Positions 21,382 to 32,134 of a stretch of DNA of 64,000 nucleotides are shown here, piece by piece. The notes below the pieces were generated by a model that made no database searches, was not told where the DNA came from, and saw only the letters and a list, made by a program, of their open reading frames with translations. The translations under genes were made by a program, and so were the position numbers. The stretch covers positions 143,175,666 to 143,239,665 of the forward strand of contig NC_053499.1 of the NCBI RefSeq assembly GCF_905171775.1. Direction: 5' to 3'. How positions within the stretch are numbered: position 1 is the first letter of the stretch; every line of letters begins with the position of its first letter. The DNA comes from Rana temporaria (taxonomy: Eukaryota > Chordata > Amphibia > Anura > Ranidae).

Positions 21382-21450
21382 ATGGAGGCGGTTGACAAGG
21401 AGTGCGGCGCTCTGGGGGGTCTCTTCCAGGCCATCATCAATGATATGAAG
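21382..21450 (+). CDS. MTSS2: First coding exon of an MTSS2/MTSS1-like I-BAR protein gene
   Basis: The exon encodes MEAVDKECGALGG followed by LFQAIINDMK (23 residues) and ends AAG|GTAAGAGG, a strong splice donor in phase 0. MTSS1 and MTSS2 (MTSS1L) proteins are known to start with an almost identical segment, the beginning of the I-BAR (IMD) domain, which bends membranes and bundles actin at cell protrusions. The ECGALGGLFQAI wording and absence of the extra residue after MEAV fit MTSS2 better than MTSS1. The ATG is preceded by another in-frame ATG (21379), so an extra Met is possible. The exon lies in the only GC-rich, repeat-poor block of the window. The rest of the I-BAR domain and the C-terminal WH2 motif are expected in exons beyond 64 kb; I saw none here. 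Confidence is high for the family and moderate for the paralogue. Confidence 0.85.
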
Positions 21451-21918
21451 GTAAGAGGATGGTGAAAAAGGGGGTGGAGGGTGGCAAAGACGCCTCCTTC
21501 GATCGATAAATCCAATCTGCATAGCGATGAGGAATACGCTGGGGACACGGCGCCAGCACCAGCAGGGGGGCCGATGCCCACCTCTGCCAGGAGACGCCGG
21601 TGCCATTTTCTGGGGCTTTGTCACCCAGCGCCTCGGTGATGTGTCATTTCTTTTCATTTAAAGTCCTGGGAGATTGGGGGAGGGGGCTGCCATCTTTGTG
21701 CAAGTTCTGGAGGAGGCTGGGCTCCCTACCACAGCTGTAACCCCTTCCATGCCAGGGGGGGGGGGGGTGCTGAGATCTGGGCAGATGCTCTGCAGAGCCT
21801 GGCAACACCAGAGCATCAGCCTGTAATCCTCCGCCAGTGGCCCCTAAGCACAGGGAGCTTAACCCTTTTCTTCCCCAGACAATGCTGGAAAAAAAAGGGG
21901 GGGGGAGTGTAACCCTAT
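21451..21918. other. Start of the large first intron
   Basis: The splice donor is followed by GC-rich unique sequence that grades into the 39-bp array. If the exon call is right, everything to the window end is intronic unless a second exon was missed. Confidence 0.5.
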
Positions 21919-21919
21919 C

Positions 21920-22238
21920 ATTCCCAGACAATACGGGAGAGGATATGGTAACCCTTCCATTCCCAGACAATACTGGCGAGGATATGGTAACCCTTCCATT
22001 CCCAGACAATACTGGAGAGGATATGGTAACCCTTCCATTCCCAGACAATACGGGAGAGGATATGGTAACCCTTCCATTCCCAGACAATACTGGAGAGGAT
22101 ATGGTAACCCTTCCATTCCCAGACAATACGGGAGAGGATATGGTAACCCTTCCATTCCCAGACAATACTGGAGAGGATATGGTAACCCTTCCATTCCCAG
22201 ACAATACTGGAGAGGATATGGTAACCCTTCCATTCCCA
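21920..22238. repeat. 39-bp minisatellite, 8 copies
   Basis: The unit is GGAGAGGATATGGTAACCCT then TCCATTCCCAGACAATACT. The 39-bp period is a multiple of three, so each frame repeats a 13-residue peptide (MVTLPFPDNTGED on +) and stays open on both strands. Units differ at GAATACGGG/TACTGG positions only, so the array is young. Confidence 0.95.
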
Positions 22239-22239
22239 A

Positions 22240-22780
22240 AGAAATGTCACCATGTAGGATGGAAAGAAAACTCCGACACGCAGCAACAAGACCCGATTAA
22301 AGATCCTTCATTAACCTCCTGATCCTTTCTACTGACCCCCCCCCCCCCGTACACTGCACTACATAATATACGTAACGTGGCAACAAAGTAACAAACAGCA
22401 ATGGCCCTGCGCCAAGTGTCCTGCACGCCGGATGTACACGCCAATAGAAAATAAATAAGTGATAGAACTGAAGGGTTGGTGGGCAAGAATGGCACAAAAG
22501 GTGTGCAAAAAAAAAAAAGGCTGATTTTCCCGGAGGTGTCTGTATCATGGGACGTGATTGGTCAAAGAAGTGTAAGGTGCAGTTCAATGTTTCTAAATGT
22601 GAAAATAATGCTGTAAAAGAATGGCACTCTGGGTCAATATTGGGGTACAGTGCTGGCCAGAACTGCAGAGGAAAAAAGATTCGGGGTATTTATTTCAGGT
22701 GATTGCAAAATGGGCACACTGTGTGCCCAGGCAATGGGGAAAGTGAATATACATTTGGGGGTTCATCAATAGAGGGGTCA
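22240..22780. other. Intronic sequence, no gene seen
   Basis: A C run at 22337-22349 and an A run at 22508 are the only notable features. ORFs here lack known motifs. Confidence 0.4.
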
Positions 22781-23805
22781 CCAGCAGCAGCAAGGAGGTC
22801 CTGATTCTCCTATATAGATCTTTACATCACTATAGGGATCACCAGCGGGAGAAAAAGGGTCACGATTCCTCTATATAGGTCTTTATATTACTTGAGGGAT
22901 CCCATAGCCTGAGGAAGGAGGTCCTGATTCTCCTATATAGATCTTTATATCACTATAGGGATCACCAGCGGGAGGAAAAGGGTCCTGATTCCTCTATATA
23001 GGTCTTTATATCACTTGAGGGATCCCATAGCCTGAGGAAGGAGGTCCTGATTCTTCTATATAGAGCTTTAACTATCAGGAGGCAGAATACCAATAGGGTA
23101 AGGCAGTCCTTATTTCTCTATATAGATCTTTATATTACTAGAGGGATCACCAGCAGGAGGAAGGAGGTCCTGATTCCTCTATATAGATCTTTATATTACT
23201 AGAGGGATCACCACCTTGAGGAAGAAGGTCCAGATTCCTCTATATAGATCTTTATATCACTTGAGGGATCACTAGCCTGAGGAAGGAGGTCCTGATTCCT
23301 CTATATAGATCTTTATATCACGTGAGGGATCATTAGCCTGAGGAAGGAGGTCCTGATTCCTCTATATAGATCTTTATATTACTTGAGGGATCACTAGCCT
23401 GAGGAAGGAGGTCCTGATTCCTCTATATAGATCTTTATATCACTTGAGAGATCACTAGCCTGAGGAAGGAGGTCCTGATTCCTCTATATAGATCGTTATA
23501 TCACTTGAGGGATCCCCAGCCTGAGGAAGGAGGTCCTGATTCTCCTATATAGAGCTTTAACTATCAGGAGGCGGATTACCAGTAAGGAAAGGAGGTCCTG
23601 ATTCCTCTATATAGATCTTTATATCACTAGAAGGATCACCAGCTGGAGGAAGAAGGTTCTGATTCCTCTACATAGATCTTTATATCACTAGAAGGATCAC
23701 CAACAGGAGGAAGGAGCTCCTGATTCCTCTATTTAGATCTTATATCACTTGATGAATCCACAGCCTGAGGAAGTAGGTCCCGATTCCTCTGTATAAATCT
23801 TTTTT
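22780..23805. repeat. 61-bp minisatellite, about 17 copies
   Basis: The unit is GATCACTAGCCTGAGGAAGG, AGGTCCTGATTCCTCTATAT and AGATCTTTATATCACTTGAGG. Matching CCTGA marks at 23276 and 23337 give 61 bp. Variants swap CCTGAGG for CAGGAGG or GGGAGAA. Two units end in GAGCTTTAACTATCAGGAGG (23065 and 23550), a sign of higher-order copying. Confidence 0.93.
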
Positions 23806-24935
23806 TAATTATTTTATTTTCCAAGGAGGGTACAGTTTACAACCCAAGTAGATGACATAAAACATAGGATACACAGGAACAAACTTACATATCAGCCGAC
23901 CCAGGAATACACAGTACAGATGAGCATGTGAAATATAACGGTTTCAAAATTTGTTGACATCGGGTAGAACTGGTGGAACTTACAAGTAACTATAAGGGGG
24001 ATCCCAGCATAAAAACATAAATGTCAAACTGTGCTTTATAATAAGATTCCTACATTATCAGGGTTGCCAGTTGGATCAGAAATGCGATATTGAGTTGGGA
24101 TAAAAGTGGACGAGGATATAAACAACATTCAAAAAGTATTACCCACAATTAGACTAAATATTTAAGTAAAAAAAAAAAGGGGGGGTAGGGGGTTGGAGAA
24201 GCAGGTGTCCCTAGTGTAGGAAGGGAACAAAGTCGAGAAAAGCAAAGATATGGTAGACCGATAGGAGGCAGGTAGTACCTCTCGCCCAGGTTTGTAGGAC
24301 TAAATCCAGGAGGTCAGACAGATTGCGAGACCTCCCGGAGATATGCATCAGTATAAATAAAGTGGTGCCAGGGTCTCACGAAAGATCTCCTCCCAGTTGT
24401 GTAAGGTGGCGGTGAGATCTTCCATATCTCTCAGTTCATTTATTTTAGAAAACCACAGGGCCTTGGATGGCCTGGTCTCCGATCTCCAACAGAGGGGGAT
24501 GCACGCCTTAGCGGCATTCAATAACTGAATTGTAAGGGTGGGGGGGGGGGGGCCTGGTATTTCCTAAGAGGTCACAGTGAAAGATGGAGCAGACAACCTG
24601 TGGGGTTCCCTTCCAGATCAACATTTGTCAGGTGCTTGATCTTGCAGGTCACCTCCCACCAGAATGATCCGAGTCTAGAACAGTCCCAGAAGATATGCAA
24701 CATCGTTCCCTCTGCATTGCCACACCGCCAACACAGACTAGGAACTTGAGGGAAGAAAAGGTGCAGAGTGGTGGGCACTCTGTACCATCGAGCCAGAATT
24801 ATGTAACAGGTCTCTTGGACTCTGGTAGCTATGGAGGACTTCTGGGAAAAAATGAAGGATCTTCTCCTCCTGAGAGTCGGGGAATTGGGTATCCAGATGC
24901 TGGATCTACTGGAATTTTCACACACAGTGAACATG
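23806..24935 (-). mobile_element. L1-like LINE, 5'-truncated, minus strand
   Basis: The minus-strand reading gives the C-terminal part of an ORF2-type protein followed by a long 3' UTR that ends in an A/T-rich tail next to the 61-bp array (TTTTTTTAATTATTTTATTTT on +). The 5' end is cut at the 36-bp array. The strand is opposite to the host gene. Confidence 0.75.
24348..24930 (-). pseudogene. L1/Tx1-type ORF2 C-terminus with frameshift
   Basis: The minus strand encodes YIILARWYRVPTTLHLFF, then LCWRCGNAEGTMLHIFWDC, the cysteine/histidine motif (CxxC...HxxxxC) that closes L1 ORF2 proteins, then GSFWWEV. A run of 12-14 G (24539-24552 on +) breaks the frame. After it a different frame resumes LLNAAKACIPLCWR and KALWFSKINELRDMEDLT, ending at a stop (24348-24350). 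These are the usual last blocks of L1-like ORF2. The RT and endonuclease domains are missing. The copy is inactive. Confidence 0.8.
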
Positions 24936-24954
24936 AGATGTTTATTGTAGTGGG

Positions 24955-25625
24955 TGAGGAGGATAGATGCACATAGTTGTGAGTGAGGAGCCCCAGAGGT
25001 GAGCTGTACATAGTAGTGAGTAAGGAGTCTAGAGGTGAGCTGTACATAGTAGTGAGTAAGGAGTGTAGAGGTGAGCTGTACATAGTAGTGAGTGAGGAGT
25101 GTAGAGGTGAGCTGTACATAGTAGTGAGTGAGGAGTGTAGAGGTGAGCTGTACATAGTAGTGAGTGAGTGTAGAGGTGAGCTGTACATAGTAGTGAGTGA
25201 GGAGCCCCAGAGGTGAGCTGTACATAGTAGTGAGTAAGGAGTCTAGAGGTGAGCTGTACATAGCAGTGAGTGAGGAGTGTAGAGGTGAGCTGTACATAGT
25301 AGTAAGGAGTCTAGAGGTGAGCTGTACATAGTAGTGAGTGAGGAGTGTAGAGTTGAGCTGTACATAGTAGTGAGTGAGGAGCCCCAGAGGTGACCTGTAC
25401 ATAGTAGTGAGTAAGGAGTGTAGAGGTGAGCTGTACATAGTAGTGAGTGAGGAGTGTAGAGGTGAGCTGTACATAGTAGTGAGTGAGGAGCCCCAGAGGT
25501 GAGCTGTACATAGTAGTGAGTAAGGAGTGTAGAGGTGAGCTGTACATAGTAGTGAGTGAGGAGCCCCAGAGGTGAGCTGTACATAGTAGTAAGAAGTGTA
25601 GAGGAAAAATGTACATAGTGGTGTG
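24955..25625. repeat. 36-bp minisatellite, about 18 copies
   Basis: The unit is AGAGGTGAGCTGTACATAGT followed by AGTGAGTGAGGAGTGT. Variants end in GAGCCCC or AAGGAGTCT and some are shortened by 6-9 bp. The shared start word with the L1 flank suggests that the L1 lies against the array edge. Minus-strand ORFs of 101-356 codons are repeat read-through (TMYSSPLHSSL). Confidence 0.93.
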
Positions 25626-26590
25626 GGAGGAGTGATGTACAAAGCAATGAGTGTAAAGGAGAGATTAACATAGCAGTGATGAAAAATTTCAGAGGGGGTC
25701 GTCCCCCTCCGATGTTATTTTTACACACCCTGTAAAAAGAGCGAGTACTGTCACTGCACACTATCCTCTTTCTCTTTGCACAATGCGGTGTCTGTATAAT
25801 GTCTTCATTGTGACTTCCTCAATGGAGGAACTGCATAGTGTAAATAGTTTGGGGCGCGTGTTGTGCCGTTTCACACTGGAAAATTACATTCTGAGATAAA
25901 TGTGATAATGAGGGACAGGACGTTGGAGGACGATGATTGCACTACAATGAGCTCCTATCTAGAGAACAGTCCCCGTAGATGCTCTTTGGAGAGGTTTATG
26001 TAAGGACAAATTCTAAGGCCGCACTGACACAATGTTGAGCAGATGGGTCAAGTGAACCAAGAAATTTGGATCTATTCTGACAGCCAACCATACGCGAGCC
26101 AATTCTACTCTCTAACATCACTGACATCTCACTTAATGAAGCAATTTGTAAAGTGCGAAAACCAATAGCAACAGGATCTCATCTCTGCCCGAAGAAGGCT
26201 GGAATGGCACTGTTGGCAGAAGTGACCCTGTGTAGTCTGTCCACATATTCTCCATTGACCTCAACCTTGGACTCGCTTCTAGTTCTCCTTTCAGTAATGT
26301 GACAAGTGAGGCTCCCAAATGCTGCAAGGACTTTTTACTCTAAGAATAGCCAACACAAACATGTGTACCTTTAGCTGTAGAGAAGACTTGTTGTACTGGA
26401 GGCATAAAGTCAGTAATCTGGGATTTCCCCTTCTTTAGACCCATTGGTATGGTACCATTTCAATGGAGTCACTCTTCCAGCATCAAATAAGCTCCACTTC
26501 CTGGGAAGGCTGTCCCTTTAAATATGGCTACCGTGGTATGGTTGGGTTTTGGAAGAGTCTGGTGAAGAGAAGGTTTGTGCTTCATTGTAA
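25626..26590. other. Intronic unique sequence
   Basis: No repeats, exons or RNA genes were recognised. Composition is ordinary. Confidence 0.4.
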
Positions 26591-26599
26591 AGCGATTAC

Positions 26600-27960
26600 G
26601 GAAGCTAGATAACTAGACATGGTATGGAAGGTGAGGTCTGTCCATCACTGGAGATAAAGGAAACTGAAGGACTGGACATGGTATGGAAGGTGAGAAGGTC
26701 TGTCCTTCATTGGAGAGTGATGAAGCAAAGGTGGAGGACTGGACATGGTAGGAAATTAGAGAACATCTATCCTTCATTGGAGATAGAGGAAAGCTGGAGG
26801 ACTGGACATGGTATGGAAGGTGAGAAGGTCCATCCTTCATTGGAGATAGTGGAAAGCTGGAGGACTGGACATGGTATGGAAGGCGAGAAGGTCCATCCTT
26901 CATTGGAAAGATAAGGAAAGCTGGGTGACTGGACATGGTATGGAAGGTGAGAAGGTCCATCCTTCAGTGGAGAGTGATGAAGCAAAGGTGGAGGACTGGA
27001 CATGGTAGGAAACTAGAGAAAATCCATCGCTCATTGGAGATAGAGAAAAGGTGAAGGACTTGACATGGTAGGAGAGTAGAGAAAATCTGTCTATCATTGG
27101 AAATGGAGGAAAGCTGGACATGGTGTGGTAAATAGAGAAGGTCTGTCCTTCATTGGAAAGATAAGGAAAGCTGGAGGACTGGACATGGTATGGAAGGTGA
27201 GAAGGTCTGTCCTTCATTGGAGATAGAGGAACGCTGGATGACTGGACATGGTAAGGAAGGTATTTCCTTTATTGGAAAGATAAGGAAAGCTGAAGAACTG
27301 GACATGGTATGGAAGGTGAGAAGGTCTGTCCTTCATTGGAGATAGAGGAAGCTGGATGACTGGACATGGTAAGGAAGATGAGAAGGTATTTCCTTTATTG
27401 GAAAGATAAGGAAAGCTGAAGGACTGGACATGGTATGGAAGGTGAGAAGGTCCATCCTTCATTGGAGAGTGATGAAGCAAAGGTGGAGGACTGGACATGG
27501 TATGGAAGGTGAGAAGGTCCATCCTTCAGTGGAGAGGGATGAAGCAAAGGTGGAGGACTGGACATGGTAGGAAACTTGAGAACATCTATCCTTCAATGGA
27601 GATAGAGGAAAGGTGGAGGACTGGACATGGTAGGAGAGTAGAGAAAATCTGTCCATCATTGGAAATAGAGGAAAGCTGGCGGGCTGAACATGGTGTGGTA
27701 AATATAGAAGGTCTGTCCTTCATTGGAAAGATAAGGAAAGCTGGAGGACTGGACATGGTAGAGAAAGGAGAAAAAGTTTAGCCGGCACTTGAGGAAGTTG
27801 AGGAAGGATGGATGGTGGAGTATGGCAGTGTAGTAGAAAAGATCTGTCCTTCAGTGGGAAGAAATTAAGGAGTGGAGAGAGATTAGGGACTGGACTTGCT
27901 CGTGGAGCAAGAGAGAGACTGACCGTCCTGCACTAAAGTGAGTTGAGGACAGCAGGAAGA
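26600..27960. repeat. ~63-bp minisatellite, about 18 copies, decaying downstream
   Basis: The unit is GGACTGGACATGGTATGGAA, GGTGAGAAGGTCTGTCCTTC and ATTGGAGATAGAGGAAAGCTGGA. Lengths vary by 1-15 bp. Longer cassettes recur, for example the GATGAAGCAAAGGTGGAGGA unit near 26715, 26967, 27470 and 27538. From 27780 the units are strongly diverged. Confidence 0.92.
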
Positions 27961-27979
27961 CTGGACACAGTGGTCAAGG

Positions 27980-28537
27980 CAGGGGTGTATTTAGGTTTTG
28001 TGCTGCCCTAGGCCTGGTGAAACTCGCGCACCCCCTACTTTATATATGACGCACCCCTTCCTTTTTAAGACCTGTCCTGTCATTTTCATGGGATGAGGAC
28101 AGAGGGACAGGGTGGGATGAGGACAGGGTGGGATGAGGACTGGGGGACAGGGTGGGATGAGCACAGGGGGACAGAGTGGGATGAGCACAGAGGGACAGGG
28201 TGGGATGAGCAAAGGGGGACAGGGTGGGATGAGCACAGGGGGACAGGGTGGGATGAGCACAGGGGGACAGGGTGGGATGAGCACAGGGGGACAGGGTGGG
28301 ATGAGCACAGGGGGACAGGGTGGGATGAGCACAGGGGGACAGGGTGGGATGAGCACAGAGGGACAGGGTGGGATGAGCACAGAGGGACAGGGTGGGATGA
28401 GGACAGGGGGACAGGGTGGTCATGAGGACAGGGGGACAGGGTGGGATGAGCACAGGGGGACAGGGCTTTTTCTCTGCCCCCCGCAAAGTGCCGCCCTAGG
28501 CCTGGGCCTTGTCGGCCTAGGCCATAATACATCTCTG
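27980..28537. mobile_element. hAT-like MITE carrying a 24-bp minisatellite, perfect 8-bp TSD
   Basis: The ends are CAGGGGTGTATTTAGG and CCATAATACATCTCTG. GGTCAAGG is present on both sides (27972-27979 and 28538-28545). Subterminal GCCCTAGGCCTGG also occurs inverted near both ends. The middle (28093-28470) is a tandem array that fills about 70% of the element. Confidence 0.9.
28093..28470. repeat. 24-bp G-rich minisatellite, about 16 copies
   Basis: The unit is GGGATGAGCACAGGGGGACA followed by GGGT. The 24-bp period keeps all frames open on both strands (to 156 codons). Each unit supplies three G runs of three or more, so two neighbouring units could form a G-quadruplex on the plus strand. 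Confidence 0.95.
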
Positions 28538-28559
28538 GGTCAAGGTGAGGGGTCAATCC

Positions 28560-29215
28560 TGTAGGGTTATACAGTTGAGGGAAGGATGAGCATTGGAGGC
28601 AATAAGGAAGAAAAGGGGTCTACCCTGCAAAGGTAATGGGAAACTGAGCAAAGGAAAGAAGGTCCAATAACTGCAATGGAATATATGAATTCTGGGTTAT
28701 GTCTGAAAATTACTGGTGTTCTCATCAGCTGTAAATGTAAATGTCCATAGACATTCTAAACTAAAGTATTCATGGATCGTCTCCCTTATAAAGTTTAGGA
28801 TTTGAATTAGTTCCAGACTGGACAAATTCCATAAGTCAGGACATTATCACACCTGAAAAGTAAAGCTGAACTCTCCTTACAGGTACCCATGTAACAGTGA
28901 TAATGTACTCCATTGCCACAAGGAGCTGGTCACCTTCCAAGTCCACTACTGGCCACCTCTCTAGTACACCATTAAAACCCCTAAAAAATCAAATGCAAAT
29001 TCTGAAATTTTGAACCCCTCCAGCGCACAGGTATTAAGGATTGAATTTTTGGGAGGTGAAGTCCACTGTGTATGTGCATACCATATCTGATGTGTTATTA
29101 CCTGGGGGGCAGTGTCGGGTAAGAGGCAAGTGGCACTGCCTTGGTAAGAGCAGACACGGTATATTGCCTTCTGAATAACATCTATTACTTTGATGCCTAT
29201 AAGAAACTTGACTGT
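28560..29215. other. Intronic unique sequence
   Basis: No repeat structure or exon was recognised. Confidence 0.4.
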
Positions 29216-29221
29216 ATAAAG

Positions 29222-29565
29222 CAGGGGTGCCCAACCAGTGGCCCGCGGAGCCCTCTGATGTGGCCCACAACCTTCTGCTCTGGGATGGGTGGTTGGCAAG
29301 CCCAGATCATGAACAGATGGTCACAAATTACCAAAGGAACCCTCCAAAATCTTGTGAAAAGCCTTCCAAGAAGGGTGGAGGATGTTATAGCCATAAAGGG
29401 GCAACTCCATAATAAAGGCCATGGAGGGAGGGGGGGCAACTCCATATTTATGGCCATGGGATGGGGGACCAACGCCTATAATGGTTAAGGGATGGGAGGT
29501 AACTCCATGGTAATGGTCATGGAGTGTGCAGCAACTCAGTATTAATGGCCATGGTTTTGTTATGG
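29222..29565 (+). mobile_element. hAT end fragment and mariner-type transposase tail
   Basis: CAGGGGTGCCCAACCAGTGG at 29222 is a typical hAT (Charlie-like) left end followed by GGCCC words; no right end is seen. From about 29340 the plus frame reads QNLVKSLPRRVEDVIAIKG, the C-terminus of the same TcMar family found at 46035 and 52790. After it, about five ~30-bp units with GGCAACTCCAT and GGCCATGG follow (29395-29560). Confidence 0.6.
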
Positions 29566-30754
29566 AATGTCCAACAAGCTCATATACAGTGCCTTGAAAA
29601 AGTTTTCATACCTCTTGAAATTTTCCACATTTTGTCATGTTACAACCAAAAACATAAATGTATTTTATGTGATAGACCAACACAAAGTGTCACATCATTG
29701 TGAACTGGAATGTGAAAAGTGTGGTGTGTAGCTGAATTCAGCCCCCTTTACTCCGATGCCCCTAACTAAAATCTAGTGGAACCAATTGCCTTCAGAAGTC
29801 ATCTAATTAGTAAATAGAGTCCACCTGTGTGTAATTTAATCTCAGTATAAAATACAGTTGTTCTGTGAAGCCCTCAGAGGTTTGTTAGAGAACCTTAATG
29901 AACAAACAGCATCATGAAGGCCAAGGAACACACCAGACAGGTCAGGGATAAAGTTGTCGAGAAGTTTAAAGCAGGGTTAGGTTATAAAAAAATATCCACA
30001 GCTTTGAACATCTCACAGAGCTCTGTTCAATCCATCATGCAAACATGGAAAGAGTATGGCAATAACTGCAAACCTACCAAGACATGGCCATCCACCTAAA
30101 TTGACAGGCTGTATAAGAAGGTTAATCAGAGAAGCAGCCAAGAGGCCCATGGTAACTCTGGAGGAGCTGCAGAGATCCACATCTCAGGTGGGAGAATCTG
30201 TCCACAGGACAACTATTAGTCGTGATCTCTACAAATCTGCCCTTTATGGAAGAGCGGCAAGAAGAAAGCCATTGTTAAAAGAAAGCAAGAAGTCCCGTTG
30301 CAATTTACGAGAAGCCGTGTGGGGGAATAGCAAACATGTGGAAGAAGTTGCTCTGATCAGATGAGACCAAAATGTTATTTTTTTGTCCTAAAAGCAAAAC
30401 ACTATGTGTGACAGAAAACTAACACTGCACATCACCCTGAACACACCATCCCCACCGTGAAACATGGTGGTGGCAGCATCATGTTGTGGGGATGCTTTTC
30501 TTCAGCAGGGACAGGGAAGCCGGTCAGAGTTGATAGGAAGTTGGATGAAGCCAAATACAGGACAATCTTAGAAGATAACCTGTTAGAGTCTGCAAAAGAC
30601 TTGAGACTGGGGCGAAGGTTTACCTTCCAGCAGGAAAACGACTCTAAACATACAGCCAGAGCTACAATGGAATGGTTTAGATCAAAACATATTCATGTGT
30701 TAGAATGGCCCAGACACAGTCCAGACCTAAATCACATTGAGACTCTGTGGCGAG

Positions 30755-31731
30755 TAGGGTTGTCCCGATACCGATACCAGTATCGGTACCGATACCGAGT
30801 ATTTGCGGGAGTACTTGTACTCGAGCAAATACCCCCGATACCTAAATAGAATACTTCCCCCCCCCCCCGCCGCTGCCGCCGCATCGCATCGAAAGGCGCC
30901 ACATGGGTTAAACGGCGTACGGGAACATCACAGCTTTCATTTGAATAGCTGTAGTGTTCCCACGCGTATAGACACTCCCCCTTGCTCGGGATTGGATGGG
31001 TGATCGTGATCTGTCCAATCCCGAGCAAGGGGGAGTGTCTATACGCGCGGGCAAAACAGCTATTCAAATGAATGCTGTGATTTTCTCCATGCGGCGGCGG
31101 CATTCGGCGGCAAAGGTATGGGGGAAATGGCTGGAGGGACATGGCTGCATATGTGAGGGACATGGCTAGAGGGACATGGCTGCATATGTGAGGGACATGG
31201 CTATAGGGACATGGCTGCATATGTGAGGGACATGGCTAGAGGGACATGGCTGCATATGTGAGGGACATGGCTAGAGGGACATGGCTGCATATGTGAGGGA
31301 CATGGCTAGAGGGACATGGCTGCATATGTGAGGGACATGGCTAGAGGGACATGGCTGCATATGTGAGGGACATGGCTAGAGGGACATGGCTGCATATGTG
31401 GGGGACATGGCTAGAGGGACATGGCTGCATATGTGAGGGACATGGCTAGAGGGACATGGCTGCATATGTGAGGGACATGGCTAGAGGGACATGGCTGCAT
31501 ATGTGAGGGACATGGCTAGAGGGACATGGCTGCATATGTGGGGGACATGGCTAGAGGGACATGGCTGCATATGTGGGGGACATGGCTGGGGGGACATGGC
31601 TGCATATGTGGGGGACATGGCTGCATTTGGGGACACATTTAAAAAAAGTATCGTATTCGGTATCGGCGACTACTTGAAAAAAAGTATCGGTACTTGTACT
31701 CGGTCCTAAAAAAGGAATCGGGACAACCCTA
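30755..31731. mobile_element. hAT-like MITE with 35-bp minisatellite, perfect 8-bp TSD, copy A
   Basis: The ends TAGGGTTGTCCCGATACC and ATCGGGACAACCCTA are flanked by GTGGCGAG (30747-30754 and 31732-31739). Removing element and one duplicate restores the transposase reading context. The subterminal region is a chain of GATACC/GGTATC words that can form hairpins. An inverted pair around 30960-31050 (GACACTCCCCCTTGCTCGGG) lies before the array. Confidence 0.95.
31120..31630. repeat. 35-bp minisatellite inside the MITE, about 14 copies
   Basis: The unit is AGGGACATGGCTGCATATGT followed by GAGGGACATGGCTAG. The same seed, GGACATGGCTGCATATG, is expanded at 45345-45865 in copy B of the same MITE family, in reverse orientation and with a shorter period. 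Confidence 0.95.
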
Positions 31732-32134
31732 GTGGCGAGACTTGAAAATTGCCGTTCACAGACGCTCTCCATCCAATCTGACAGAGCTTGAGATATTTTG
31801 CAAAGAAGAATGGGCAAAAATGTACCGCTCTAGATGGGCAAAGCTGGTAGAGACACCCCCAAAAAGACTTGCAGCTGGAATTGCAGAGAAAGGCGGTTCT
31901 ACAAAGTATTGACTCCGGGGGGCGCCATACAAATGTACCCCCCCACACTTTTTACATAATTATTTGTAAAAACAATTAAAACCATTTATAATTTTCCTTC
32001 CACTTCACAATTATGAGCCACTTTGTGTTGCTCTATCACATAAAATCCCAATAAAATACATTTACATTTTTGGTTGTAACATGACAAAATGTGGAAAATT
32101 TCAAGGGGTATGAATACTTTTTCAAGGCACTGTA

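Larger units (their letters stand above)
29914..31912 (+). pseudogene. Tc1-like transposase, disabled
   Basis: The frame starts at ATG 29914 with an N-terminal helix-turn-helix region (VVEKFKAGLGYKKISTALN, SQSSVQSIMQTWK). A frameshift follows near 30095 (PTKTWPST runs to a stop, while RHGHPPKLTG continues in another frame). Near 30354 the conserved Trp codon before SDET has become TGA. The second catalytic Asp is a Glu codon (30634-30636, QQENDSKH), while the sibling copy at 3287 keeps Asp. The catalytic Glu remains in HIETLW. A hAT-like MITE interrupts the gene at 30755. The C-terminus resumes at 31740 and ends GGSTKY and stop at 31910. Such transposases excise and insert their own DNA at TA; this one has at least four lesions. 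Confidence 0.9.
29587..32132 (+). mobile_element. Near full-length Tc1/mariner element, split by a hAT-like MITE
   Basis: Both ends are CAGTGCCTTGAAAAAGT (inverted at the right), flanked by TA. The terminal inverted repeats run for more than 100 bp (ACATTTTGTCATGTTACAAC on the left, its complement on the right). Without the 985-bp insertion (element plus duplicated target) the length is about 1.56 kb, normal for Tc1. Confidence 0.93.

Noticed and set aside
24572..25642. 356-codon minus-strand ORF as one protein
   Set aside because: It joins a 36-bp array translation to the L1-like ORF2 tail; only the last ~115 residues are real L1 homology.
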